Shown: positions 1 through 10,786, numbered from the stretch's first letter. The stretch is 64,000 bases of DNA from Zizania palustris (GCA_019279435.1 JAAALK010000288.1:76356255-76420254); one strand, 5' to 3'. Made by a program: numbers and translations. The notes: generated from the letters alone by a model not told the origin.

Positions 1-3000
1 GCTCCGTGTTGCTTGCGAGAAGCTCAAAAAGACGCTGAGTGCTAACCCTGAGGCACCGATGAATATTGAATGCTTGATGGATGACAAGGATGTGAGAGGT
101 TTTATCAAGAGAGATGAGTTTGAACAGATTAGTCAACCAATATTGGAACGTGTCAAGGGGCCACTGGCGAAGGCTTTAGCGGAAGCTGGTCTAACGGCTG
201 AGGATATCCACTTTGTTGAAGTTGTTGGTTCAGGTTCTCGTGTTCCAGCAATAATTAAGATACTCACAGAATTCTTTGGGAAAGAACCAAGGCGGACAAT
301 GAATGCAAGCGAGTGTGTTGCTAGGGGATGTGCACTGGAGTGCGCTATTCTTAGTCCCACTTTTAAAGTGCGAGAGTTTCAGGTATGTTGCCTCTCTCAC
401 CCGTATTTTTACTAATCAATAAAATCCCGCATGCCCGCTGCTTTGCACATTGAAGAATGTATTCGTACATCCTTCCAATATCTGGAAGGAAATGAATAGT
501 CTGTCTTAAGGCATTTATTCTTATCTGCCCCCTCTTAAAATGATCAATTTTCATGAGCGGCCACGATAAGATAGTTGCCTAACATGACTGTTAAGATAGC
601 ACAAAATCTAGTTATCACCAATATGCTTATGCAGAGTATTTGTCCTGTTGGCTCCTTGAATTTGGATTACATTGCATTCTCCAATTTAATGCCTTGCCTA
701 AAATCAGTGTTCTAAAAGGCGGCTCTAGGCGCCCGCCTAGGCGGGATTAGGCGCTAGGCGCCACCCTAGCGCCGCGCGGAGCACCTGGGCGGCCGGCTAG
801 GCGGTCAAGGCGCCTAGGCGGGTCAACCGCGGCCTAGGCGCCCTGGGCGGCGCCTAGGCGCCCTGGATGGCGATGGTGACTATAGTAATAAACTGGTTTT
901 GGGGGGATAAAAAGCAAAAAAATCCGGCTGTGTTTAGGGTTTTTTAGCTACTCCTGGGCTCTGTTCGTTGCCGTTCGCCACGGTCCGATGTTCTAGCCTC
1001 GTGCGACACGGTCTGGCCTCACGCGCGCCCCACTCCGGCCGCGCTCTGGTCTCCATTCTCCGACGCGGTTCGGCCTCGTGCGCCATGGCCGCTCACCCTC
1101 CGCTCTGGTCTCCACTCTCCAGCAGTCCATTACCACTCCTCTCATCCCGATTTGCACATGCACTTTGCAGTTTAGTAGAAAATGTAGTGTTGTCTTTATA
1201 TTGAGAGTATTCTAACCCAGGTGCCCCAGGCGCCCCTAGGCGCCGCCTAGGCGCTAGGCGGCCAGGCAACGCCCGACTAGCGCCTAGCGCCTTTTAGAAC
1301 ACTGCCTAAAATATGACTAGTGATGGTGCTGGCTCCTTGAATCTATAGAATACAGCTGTCAGCATGTTCTCTCACTATTTGATGATGAAATAAAAAAATT
1401 GCATGATTTGAATGATGGGTATTTATTTTCAAACAACTGTTCCACATCCTCTCAAGTATTAAGATAAAAGAAATCCAAGTGTTCTACTCAGTAATTGTTG
1501 TTAGAAATCATGTTATGATGCAATAGGTAGCTTACATTCAAATTTGAGAGGAAATCATTCAGGCTCTTGCATGCACAGTCATGCTTTTATTCCTGGCTAT
1601 AACGTGTGCTCAACCCTGTGCAGGTTAACGAGGGTTTCCCTTTCTCAATAGCAATGTCATGGAAACCAGATTCTCAAAATGGTGACAACCAACAGACTGT
1701 TGTATTCCCCAAGGGGAACCCAATGCCCAGCATTAAAGCTTTGACCTTCTATAGGTCCAACACATTTATGGTAGATGTCACTTACGTTGATACTGGTGAT
1801 TTGCAAATAACACCAAGGATCAGCTCTTACACGGTAACCTACTTAGTGTTCCCTTCTAAATTCTAATATATTTGAATGGGTTTTGAGCTCTACTATTTTG
1901 TACTGACCATGCTCCAATTATTCTGTATAGATTGGTCCTTTCAATCCCAGCAAAGGTGAGAAAGCAAAACTGAAGGTGAAAGTCTGTCTGAACATCCATG
2001 GGATAGTGTCAGTTGAATCAGCAACAGTGAGTGACAATTTGGCTTGTTAATATTTTGAAGTATTTTATCCATTATGGTTCTTGCTGAAATCAATCTGAGA
2101 GTATTACTATTGATCTGTATGCAGATGCTGGAAGAGGAGGAGGTTGAAGTTCCAGTAGCAGCTACAGCTGAGCCGCTAAAGGATTCTTCCAAGATGGAGA
2201 CAGATGAGGCTTCTAACGAGGCTGCTGCTGGAACTGATGTAAACATGCAGGAGGCCAAAGCCTCCACAGATGCTGCTGGGGAAGGTGTTGAAAATGGCAC
2301 AGCAAATTCTGAGGAAAAATCTGTTCCTATGGAATCTGATGCAAAGGTAAACTTTTGTTGTTGATGAATTCTTGAATTGACATGCCAATACTGAATGCCT
2401 GAAGCCTTGTTAGTACAAGTCATCATTATATTTCACTTTTGGAAGGAAGTATTAACAGTACCATGTGGATGTTGAGGGAACAATAGTTCCTGACATTTTT
2501 TAGATGTTTGTTCTCTATATGCGTTTGTACATGGCTATCATATCAGCACTGTAGTTTATTGTCTGGCTGTGTGCCCAGGTGCTTTTTATAGCTAACCTTT
2601 TGAAACTTACACATGTGAGCTGATATGATTTGTCCATTGCACTGTTATTCCCTGGAATTTGCCATTCACTTTCAATTATATGCACATTGTGGATATCTGT
2701 GGATGATAAGAATATAGGATATACAATTTTTTATTTTTCTACACAAAAGTATGGCAACATTGAATTAATGAAACTTAAGCTTTCATGTTTCTTTTGTGTT
2801 TGTTAAAGCACAGCTGTGCATATTATGAATATGATCCTTTGTTAAAGTAAACATTTTTTTCTCCTGTTGTGGATGATATCTTGAAATTTCTTCTTCTTCA
2901 TATGTCTCCATTATCATTCTTGACTGGATGTATCCTACAATGGTATTGAATTATATTTTGTCCTCGATCCCTCAGTCTGATTCATTTTGCCCCAAAAAGA

Positions 3001-4382
3001 TGAATCGGTTGATATGTGCATCACAATTAGGCTCTCGTATCAAATGGACTAATTGCTCATATTTTGGCAAAAAAAAACTCTAGGTTGAGCCAACAAAGAA
3101 GAAAGTAAAGAAAACTATCATTCCAGTTGCCGAGTTGGTTTATGGTGCCTTGGGAGCTAAAGATTTGGAGAAGGCTATGGAGAAAGAGTTTGAAATGGCT
3201 CTTCAGGACCGGGTGATGGAAGAGACGAAAGATAAGAAGAATGCTGTGGAAGCTTATGTTTATGATATGCGCAACAAGGTTTGATCAATTCCACTCTTCT
3301 CTGACTTCTCCTTTGAGTTCAGAGACATAATGTGATAATCTGTTTTATTCAGTTGTACGACAAGTACAATGATTTTGTGACGGCGGAAGAAAAGGAATCA
3401 TTCATCGCCATACTCCAGGAGGTTGAGGATTGGTTGTATGAAGACGGTGAGGATGAGACCAAGGGAGTGTATGTTGCTAAGCTCGAAGAACTTAAAAAGG
3501 TTTGCTCTCTCCTCTATCCACTGTCCATCCATCTTTCATTTCTGTCTTAATATCTTGTTAGTTTATATATTATAAGATCTGATGATTATTGGTCATACTG
3601 AAGGTTGGGGATCCCGTTGAGGGACGCTACAAGGAGTGGATGGACAGAGGTCCTGCTATTGGCCAACTTAGTTATTGTATCAATAGTTTCAGAGAGGCTG
3701 CCTTGTCGAAAGACCCACAGTTTGATCACATTGACGTAGAGGAGAAACAGAAGGTATTGATATATCAACTAAAAAATAACACATTCATGTTTATGTTATG
3801 CTGGTGAATGGCTAGCAGAATCATCTTGTTTTTAGGACTATCAAGTAGTTAACACAGTGACAATGTGTGTTAATCTGTAGTTGATCTTCCACCAATATGT
3901 CTCGTTAAATTCATTTGCATGTCTTGCAGGTCATTGATGAGTGCTCAGAAGCAGAAGCATGGCTAAGAGAGAAAAAGCAGCAGCAAGATGTGCTGCCAAA
4001 GCATGCTAACCCTGTCCTACTTTTTTCAGACCTAAAGAAAAAGGCAGAAACAATCGACAGGTATTTAGATGAATCTCTCTTAACGTCATCTTTGTTCTCC
4101 ATGTTTATTCATATTTCTAATGCCAACTGTGACGTTTTATCTATCTGTTACAGGTTCTGTAAACCGATAATGATGAAGCCAAAACCAGCTCCTAAGCCGC
4201 AGACTCCACAAACACCTCCGACTGAAACCCCAACTGGTGGAGACCCCCAAACACCAGAGCAGCAGTCCCATGGTGCTGAAGCAGCTAGCGAGCCGGCTCC
4301 AGCCAACGAGGATGGTGCTAATGAACCCGCCACTGGCGAGCAAATGGAGATGGACAACCCAGAGGGAACTGAAGCTGCATAA
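1..4382 (+). CDS. HSP70-15: Hsp110-class Hsp70 (HSP70-14/15 type), copy 1, 5'-truncated by window edge
   Basis: Cytosolic Hsp110-type chaperone; the family acts as nucleotide-exchange factor and holdase for Hsp70. Exons, all with GT-AG borders: 1-382, 1624-1833, 1931-2026, 2125-2346, 3084-3278, 3353-3499, 3604-3753, 3930-4060, 4154-4382, stop TAA at 4380. Base 1 matches copy 2 base 48051, so the first 262 codons lie outside the window. Visible parts are the end of the nucleotide-binding domain with the adenosine motif VEVVGSGSRVP, the substrate-binding beta part, an acidic Glu/Ala-rich insert (exon 4), the helical C-terminal domain and a Pro/Thr/Glu-rich tail without EEVD, as expected for Hsp110. 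No stop or frameshift was found. Differences from copy 2 include Cys for Arg in exon 3 (KVCLNIHG versus KVRLNIHG) and Thr/Ala changes near LTAED. Intron 1 carries a hAT element. It is probably functional, but the promoter is not visible. Confidence 0.95.
383..1623 (+). other. Intron 1 of Hsp110 copy 1, enlarged by a hAT insertion
   Basis: The intron runs from GTATGTTG at 383 to the CAG at 1621-1623. The corresponding intron of copy 2 (48433-49014) is 582 bp; this one is 1241 bp, and the 608-bp hAT insertion plus its duplication accounts for most of the difference. The remaining intron sequence aligns readily with copy 2, showing the two genes are recent duplicates. Confidence 0.9.
705..1304. 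mobile_element. Non-autonomous hAT element with GGCGCC-rich ends, in intron 1
   Basis: The element starts CAGTGTTCTAAAAGGCG and ends CGCCTTTTAGAACACTG, perfect terminal inverted repeats. It is flanked by an exact 8-bp target duplication CCTAAAAT at 697-704 and 1305-1312. The 8-bp duplication and CAG...CTG ends point to the hAT superfamily. About 150 bp at the left end and 80 bp at the right end are packed with GGCGCC/TAGGCG palindromes. The interior (about 860-1215) is unrelated sequence with no credible long ORF. Copy 2 has one uninterrupted CCTAAAAT at the matching place (near 48697), which is the empty site. Confidence 0.93.
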
Positions 4383-4740
4383 GCAGCAGGCATTTTTTTT
4401 CCTTTCTGATGTTGGTTGCTGCTGGATCGATCCAAGTGGCTGTTTGTCTTCGTTATCTTCATCAGATTTCCCTTGGATTTGGTGATTCACCATACTTTTG
4501 TGAGGGTCATCTCCGTGAACGTCAGTTTTTAAAATCAGCTTTCCATTTTTTGGTCTGGTAGGGGGTTTTCAAATTCGAGGGATAAGGGGATAAAGGCACG
4601 TTATGGATTTTGGGTGTTATAGCGGGACTTCCAATGGAACTCAATTTTCAGGTCTCAACGTATGTACTGATTCATGTTGCATAGATTATGTGCTTGTGAA
4701 TTTCCTGAGTTTCTGCTGGCTGCCTAAAGGTTCTTTGGCT
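4383..4740 (+). other. 3' UTR and proximal 3' flank of Hsp110 copy 1
   Basis: The sequence aligns with the 3' UTR of copy 2 (51800-52130), for example in the stretches around CGATCCAAGTGGC and TTGCATAGATTATG. The alignment breaks near 4740 and resumes around 6605, with MITEs in between. No clear polyadenylation signal could be chosen. Confidence 0.7.
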
Positions 4741-4796
4741 TGGTTTTTGGGAGCTTCTTTTGTTTTCTAGAAACTAAAAGCAAGGGTCTATTCTAA

Positions 4797-5133
4797 GGCT
4801 ATTCACAATGGGGTTTCATGGGGTGTTTCATGGTATTAATTACCATGACATATTAGATTTTTTTGCTTATATGACATTCAATTAATGAAGAAAAAGAGAA
4901 AAGGTAGTGTCATTACCATGACATAGTGCTAACCCATTTAGAGGGTATTTCATGAGAGCTAGTTGCATTTAATTATACTGGTTAGTTTAGGAAATAGTGA
5001 AATGAAACTCTCCACTGAGAGGTAGGAAATAGTGAAATGAAACTCTTCACTGAGGGAGGGTATTTCATTGAGTTGTAAAATTGACGTGACATTTTAGGAA
5101 ACAGTGCTATGAAACTCATCATTGTGAATAGTT
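4797..5133. mobile_element. Tourist-like MITE
   Basis: Ends are GGCTATTCACAATG on the left and CATTGTGAATAGTT on the right, 12 of 14 bases complementary. TAA flanks both ends (4794-4796 and 5134-5136). A 3-bp TAA duplication with short inverted ends fits the PIF/Harbinger Tourist-like class. The inside is A/T rich and non-coding. Confidence 0.8.
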
Positions 5134-5181
5134 TAATCTAGCTGCTTTTAGTAAAAGTAACTTTTAGTGTAGTGAAATTAA

Positions 5182-5640
5182 GAGTATCTCCAAAAGCTTC
5201 TCTATCTCACTCTTCAAGACAAAATTTAGCCAATCAAATAAAAAAATGAGTGGCCAATCGGATGGCTAAGCCATCCAGCTGCCCAAATTGAGCTCCGGAT
5301 TGGCTAAATTTGGCCAGCCAAACCGGCTGGCTAGTTTGTTGCAAAAGAGAGTAAAAGGAAAAGATAAAATGAACAGAAATAAAAATGAAAAAAGAGAAAA
5401 ATATATTTTTAATTTTTTTTAAAAAAATGAAAATTTTATAATTTGTAGATTTCTAAGTTTAGAAATTTGGATTTAAAAAGAAATAAAAATTTTTAAAATC
5501 TTTTAGGATTTTAAAAGTGAGAAGTAATTTTTTAGAGAGTCAAAAATAGAGAGTCTGTTGGAGTGTGCAACAGATATAGAGATGAATCTTTTTGGAGAGT
5601 TGGCTAAACAGGTAAATTGGAGAGTCTTTTGGAGATGCTC
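5182..5640. mobile_element. Tourist-like MITE A (left arm of a head-to-head pair)
   Basis: The left end is GAGTATCTCCAAAAGC and the right end reads TTTTGGAGATGCTC, inverted repeats with a few mismatches. TAA flanks it at 5179-5181 and 5641-5643. The right half is reverse-complementary to the left half of the next element. Non-coding. Confidence 0.78.
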
Positions 5641-5643
5641 TAA

Positions 5644-6185
5644 GAGTATCTTCAAAAGCTTCTCTATTTTTCACTCTCTATTTGCCCATTTTAGCCGACT
5701 CTCTAAAAAGATTCCTCTCCAAATCTGCTATATACTCCAACAATCTCTCTATTTTAAACTCTCTAAAAAATTACTCTCATTTTAAAATCCCAAAATGTTT
5801 TGAAAGATTTGATTTCTTTTTGAAATCTCAATTTCTAACCTTAGAAATCTCCAAATTATAATTTTTCAAATTTTCGAAATTTCTAAAAAATATTTTTCTC
5901 TTCTTTTTAAATCTCAAATTCTAACTTTATAAATCACAGGTTATAAACTTTTATAAACTTTATAAATCTCCAGATTTGATTTCATTCGGCAGGACTAACT
6001 CAAGCTAGCCAACAAAAAGTTCCTACTGCAGCATGCGCAGGCGCTTCATGTGCATGGATAGCCAGTTAAACTTGGAAGGAGTAATTTAGCTAGCCGGATT
6101 GGTTAGTCTGTTGGAGCTCATTTTTTTAATTGAATTGTTAAATTTTAACTTAGAGAGTTGGTTAGAGAGTTTGTTGGAGATGCTC
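5644..6185. mobile_element. Tourist-like MITE B, inverted relative to MITE A
   Basis: The left end is GAGTATCTTCAAAAGC and the right end TTGTTGGAGATGCTC, with TAA at 5641-5643 (shared with element A) and 6186-6188. The first 250-300 bp mirror the last part of element A, so A and B make one long imperfect palindrome centred on 5642. Non-coding. Confidence 0.75.
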
Positions 6186-6259
6186 TAAGGAAGTTTCTCT
6201 AGAACAGTTTCTAGTTTCTGCTTTTTGAATATTTGATAATGCTAATATTCACAGCTCGG

Positions 6260-6427
6260 CATTTCAAATGTCATGCAACCATACACAATTTCATAAGTTA
6301 ACATTTCAAATTTTATACAACCATACAAAATTCTATAAATTGGTATTTCAAAATTTACACAACTATACTAACCTTTATAAATTGACATTTTAAATTTTAT
6401 ACGGTCATATAAAATTTCATAAATTGA
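6260..6427. repeat. 42-bp tandem repeat, four degenerate copies
   Basis: Four units of 42 bp start at 6260, 6302, 6344 and 6386. Each has the layout CATTTCAAAT..., then a CAACCATAC-like block, then a TTCATAAATTG-like end. Similarity between units is about 70-85 percent by eye. AT-rich and non-coding. Confidence 0.75.
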
Positions 6428-6604
6428 TTTTTTACACAGTTTAAAACAGTTTCTTCACACCTGTTTCAGTCGAACGATTATCAGTTTTTTCACGGTCGAC
6501 ATCCAATAGTAGCTCTTTTTTACAGTTTATAGCAGTTTTTTTCGCAGCAGCATGTCAGCGGCCCGACCGGCTTGTGTGCGCTGATAAACACCGCATGCCA
6601 TGAA

Positions 6605-6800
6605 CACTTAATTTACCAGCATTTTGGATATACATCGTTTGCTACTGGTTACCAAAACCTGCTGCAACGACTTGGTGTGTACGGGGAGTTTGGGACATTA
6701 TAAATTGGCGCTTTACAACGACTTGGTGGGCGGCCACATTCTACAAATCTACAATGTTGGCTGTTGATTGGTCGGTTGTTCTACATCGAGAGCATCAGGG
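6605..6800 (+). other. Distal 3' flank shared with Hsp110 copy 2
   Basis: Blocks such as GTTTGCTACTGGTTAC, AAACCTGCTGCAACG, CCACATTCTACAA and GTCGGTTGTTCTA also occur in order at 52150-52370, downstream of copy 2. The gene duplication therefore extended several hundred bases past the stop codon. No coding function is seen. Confidence 0.7.
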
Positions 6801-6839
6801 GGACCATTCCATAATGTCAGCCATGCTATAACTTGCAGC

Positions 6840-7027
6840 CAGGGGCGAACCCACGTTATGGCATCGGGGTCAGCCGACCCCGATGACTTCGTCGTAACGC
6901 ATTTTATTTATAATTTTTTATCAGCTAAGACCCCAGCGAAAATGCATGGTATTATATTTCTTCAACCTAAGTTAGTACCATGAATTTTAGCCGATCCCAG
7001 TGACAAATTATCCTAGCTTCGCCCCTG
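6840..7027. mobile_element. hAT-type MITE (188 bp)
   Basis: Ends are CAGGGGCGAA on the left and TTCGCCCCTG on the right, flanked by the exact 8-bp duplication CTTGCAGC at 6832-6839 and 7028-7035. The inside contains a GGGGTCAGCCGACCCC palindrome and no coding capacity. Confidence 0.88.
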
Positions 7028-7097
7028 CTTGCAGCTGATAGAACTGTCTAGTTTACCATTCTGTGTGGAGTTGTAGGCATTCGTGTGATAATTCGTA

Positions 7098-7350
7098 CTC
7101 CCTCCGGTACACAAAATAAGTCGTTTTGGACATGAATTCACATACCAAGGAGCAATTAATTAGTGTGTACTTTCCATGTTTGCTCCTATTAAATATAGTG
7201 CAGGAGTAAACATAGCACGAAAAACAAGAAAAAAGTAGTACTACTTGAGGGATATAGTTGTCCAAAATACACAATAAAATGCAAAACGATTTGTTTTAGC
7301 ACACTCTTAATACAAGCATAAAACGATTTGTTTTTGTGTACGGAAGGGAG
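7098..7350. mobile_element. Stowaway MITE (253 bp)
   Basis: It begins CTCCCTCCGGTACACAAAA and ends TTTTGTGTACGGAAGGGAG, flanked by TA on both sides (7096-7097 and 7351-7352). This terminal motif and TA target are diagnostic of Stowaway (Tc1/mariner) elements in grasses. Confidence 0.9.
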
Positions 7351-7352
7351 TA

Positions 7353-7753
7353 TAATATAATTATTTTAGAATGTATAACGTAATTCTTTCAGAATGACTA
7401 GTAGATGTAATTCGTATAATATAATTATTTCAAAATGATTAGTGGATGTAGTTATAGAGTTTGTTTGGTTACTTTATGTCTAACTCTAACTGTATACAAA
7501 CGCAAAACCTGTTTAATATCTAGAAAATAATATGCACGTACCTCTGCCACGCTGAATCTGATGGTAAGTCACAAAATGGCAGGGTCATAGGTGGTTTGAT
7601 AATGATGGTAGTAATATTATGCAACAAATAGATCAAAGAAAAAATACTCTTGGTGCATGTATTCAGGCAGAGAAAAACAAAGAACTTGCCTAAATGAATT
7701 ATGTCTTATCCCGGTCAAAAAAAGAGAGAAGAATCATGTAATATCAATACTAA
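7353..7753. other. Intergenic, short direct repeats only
   Basis: Around 7350-7450 a unit with TATAATTATTT and AATGATTAGTGGATGTA-like words is repeated two to three times imperfectly. No gene or element ends were recognised in the rest. Confidence 0.5.
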
Positions 7754-8350
7754 AAGCAACTCCAACAACATTTATCAATTCAGCACTAAAAATTGGATCC
7801 ACGTAGGCAAGCTATCAACTATTTTTTCAGTAAAAATCTCCTACAATCTACTCATGTAGTTCACCTATCTTTCTTTTATCTTTCCATGCGGTACGACAGA
7901 CTCTCTCATACGATCTGTCCATACATTACCAAATGAGAAGGCAGAGCAGCGAGGGGTAGAGTGTCTGAACTAGGTTTTCCTCCGCTCTGCAGATGAGTTG
8001 TTGCTCGTTTTCAAGAGGATGAGGGAGGGGTAACGGAAAGTGGCGCGCAAGGAAGTTCCAGGGCTCGAGAAAAGATTGAGAGCCAAAATTGTTTTCTACA
8101 AGTGGAGAGCAAAATGTTATAGTCCCCAAAATTTTGGGATCCAAACTGAGAGTTTGTTGGCTATAATTTTTATAGCAAAAAATGAAAATTTAGGAATTAA
8201 GGGCTTGTTTGGGAATTTCAAATCCCAGCCCATTCCCTGTGGATGGGCCGGAATTTTAGTTTAAAATCCCGGCCCATCCACAGGGAATGGGCCGGGATTT
8301 GGGGTTCCCAAACAGGCCCTAAGGAGTTTGGGAATTTATTGGAGTTACTC
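7754..8350. mobile_element. Tourist-like MITE with another MITE nested in it
   Basis: The left end is AAGCAACTCCAACA and the right end TTGGAGTTACTC, with TAA at 7751-7753 and 8351-8353. A 119-bp palindromic MITE interrupts it at 8201-8319. Short ORFs inside are not credible genes. Confidence 0.7.
8201..8319. mobile_element. 119-bp fold-back MITE nested in a larger MITE
   Basis: Almost the whole element is a perfect-looking hairpin, GGGCTTGTTTGGGAA ... TTCCCAAACAGGCCC, with inner arms CCCATTCCCTGTGGATGGG and its complement. TAA flanks it at 8198-8200 and 8320-8322. Tourist-like by target and end type. Confidence 0.85.
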
Positions 8351-8389
8351 TAAGAAGGCACCTGACTAAACAGAATTTTTACGGGCTAA

Positions 8390-9162
8390 GAGTAACTCCA
8401 ACAGTAGTCCTCAAATCAGGGCCCCTATTTTTAATTTGAGGGCTCACCTACTTTTGAGAGGCATGTTTTCTGAGTTCCACTCTAACAGTGGCTCTCAAAA
8501 CAGAGTCCTTATTTTCAAATTTAAATATTCAAAATTTTAAATGCAAATACAAATATTCAAATTTAAACATAGGAACATAATCAGCCATCATATTTAAATA
8601 TTCAAAATTTTAAATGTAAATTTAAATATAGGAACATAATCATCTGATATATTAAACAATAGGAACATAATCATATATCATATTTAAATATTCAAAATTT
8701 TAAATACATATATAAATATTCAAATTTAAATTCAGGTACATAAGCATCTATCGTATTAAACAATAGGAACATAATCATATATCATATTTAAATATTCAAA
8801 TTTAAATGTAGGAACATAATCATATATCATATTAAACAATAGGAACATAATCATCTATCGTAGTTAAATATTAAATTTTTAAATGCAAATACAAATATTC
8901 AAATTTAAATATTCAAAATTTTAAATGTAAATACAAATATCCAAATTTAAATAAGTGGGAAGCCTGCACACAGGGAGTGCGCGCCCAAGTGGTATGGATG
9001 AGAGTTGGGATAGGCGGCCCTGGGAATGAGGGTTTAGTGGTCTCTTTTAAGAGCCCTTCTATTTTTGAGAGTCGAATAGGGATCCTGTTGGACCTCGATT
9101 TTTCTCGCGGATTTTTAAAAATAAGTTTGAGGGCTTGAATATGAGTCTTGTTGGAGTTGCTC
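8390..9162. mobile_element. Tourist-like MITE, 773 bp, with an internal AT-rich tandem array
   Basis: Left end GAGTAACTCCAACAG, right end CTTGTTGGAGTTGCTC, TAA at 8387-8389 and 9163-9165. The ends resemble those of the 7754-8350 element, so both belong to one superfamily. The centre is filled by the repeat listed at 8515-8955. Confidence 0.8.
8515..8955. repeat. AT-rich tandem array built on TAGGAACATAATCA
   Basis: The core TAGGAACATAATCA followed by TATATCATATT recurs about seven times (near 8567, 8629, 8661, 8733, 8762, 8809, 8840). It is interleaved with TTTAAATATTCAAA words. It lies wholly inside the surrounding MITE. Confidence 0.7.
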
Positions 9163-9165
9163 TAA

Positions 9166-10570
9166 GCAATATGAAAAAGCTCCTCTCACTAAACTATTGG
9201 GATAGAAATAGAATGGAGAGTCTTACCAGAACAGAGTTTGGATCACTTCTATTTCTTAGTGCAACTTGAGCCTTGTCAGTTAAGCTCTTTATATAAGACT
9301 TAGGAACAGGCACAAGAAGAAATCAGCATGATATCACATTTCCTGGCGTTATCAATTCGTCAGCAACATCTGAAACACAAAATCATAATAGTTACGCCTT
9401 ATTTTTTTCCAGGATAAAATAATGCTAATTGCTAGAGCTGAACTAAAATGACTGCAGTTAAATAGTTAATTAGATTATGTGCTGTTAAAATACAATATTT
9501 GGCATTAAATAAGCTAAACTCTAGCCTATATGTTTAGGCAACTACATTTCCTATTATATCTAACACACACAAAATCATGTAAAGCAGCAAGAATAGGGCC
9601 ACTCACATCATGTTTATGTGCCACATCCTCAATGGATTTTGTTTGATCTGCTAATATGTGCTTGAATTGTTTATGTGCAATCAAGGACACATAACCATTA
9701 TATCAATATTTTTTTTGAAGAAGGTCACATGGGTTCGATCTTGTTTGAAGGTTAAGTGTGATGATATGTGAAACGAGGACTTCCTAGGAGGTCCTCGTCC
9801 TTGTACTATTCTCGCCCCAACACACTCAACTAGAATTCTAATGAGATCCGGTACCAAATGCTTACATCTCATTCTACACTTTTGATAGAGTTTGTTGTGG
9901 TTGATGATAAAGTTAAAAAAACACAGAAAAGTTGTCTACATTGTCGAAGATGGCCCAACAAAGTGATGAGGTATACAATCGATCCTGAAAATGAATCTTG
10001 TTTGTAGTAATACTAGAAGGATTTGCGCGTGTTGCGCGCCTTATCAATGAGTCTATCAAAACATCCTATTAATTAATATGCAACCTCTCAGGTAAAAGCA
10101 CCTGTAAAATATCAATGAAAGAGTATAGTTTTAGAATGTAAAAGTATCCATAAAAGATTGAATGAGTTTTCAATGAGGTAGGCACCCTTCGAGCACCTTA
10201 TCAAAATAAGAGCTTGCTAATTATTATCAACAAAATTATGGTTTTAGAATAATGTTAATGAACATAAATATACCCCAAAAAAACATTGTCAAGTTTTATA
10301 AAGATTACATTTATGAAGTTAGAGGAAGGTCAATCAATAAATGTACACAATATGCACAAACCAGTCAATCAATAAAAATAAACTAAATGTGCAAGCCACT
10401 ATTTGAAGACAAATGGGATAGGTCGGACTAAAATAGAAGTAAAGTTAACTATTAGCGACAAACTTGTCAATTTTATTTCACTTATCCATGAAAACAATGG
10501 TGTCTCAAACTATATTCTAATATTTCAATGGAAGACAACACAAAGGGTATGTGTCAACCATTAAGAAAAA
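9166..10570. other. Intergenic sequence without recognised features
   Basis: AT-rich with no ORF above about 65 codons and no gene-like composition. Around 10020 the words AGGATTTGCGCGTG and TTGCGCGCC stand out, but I could not tie them to an element with defined ends. Confidence 0.5.
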
Positions 10571-10716
10571 GGGTTAATTTTTTCCATGTCATTACAATTT
10601 TCACGGTTTGCCAATATGCCATCGGTGTGTCACTGACAGATGGGGGCCGCCACAGTCACTGACAGTGGCATATAGGCAATTTCTGAAAATTATAATGGCA
10701 TGTGAGTAATTTTCCC
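10571..10716. mobile_element. Mutator-type MITE (146 bp, 9-bp duplication)
   Basis: Left arm GGGTTAATTTTTTCC...ATTACAATTTTCA is inverted at the right as TGAAAATTATAATGG...AATTTTCCC. An exact 9-bp duplication TAAGAAAAA flanks it (10562-10570 and 10717-10725), the size typical of Mutator-like elements. The centre has a CACTGACAG repeat. Confidence 0.82.
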
Positions 10717-10786
10717 TAAGAAAAAGGAAAGCACGCAATCCAAATATATTATGACTTAGCCTAAAAAAATATAATTAACTAATATA

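Noticed and set aside
968..1204. 78-codon frame inside the hAT element
   Set aside because: Low-complexity Ser/Leu/Arg sequence, not a transposase; the element is non-autonomous.
2074..2364. 96-codon ORF as an independent small gene (also 49461-49751)
   Set aside because: It is exon 4 of the Hsp110 gene plus some intron sequence; splice borders and the paralogue show this clearly.
8515..8955. CRISPR-like array
   Set aside because: Repeats are AT-rich, irregularly spaced and variable, inside a plant MITE; not a CRISPR.
10010..10060. Possible Helitron or other element end at AGGATTTGCGCGTG / TTGCGCGCC
   Set aside because: No matching terminus (for example a hairpin plus CTRR) or target site could be identified.
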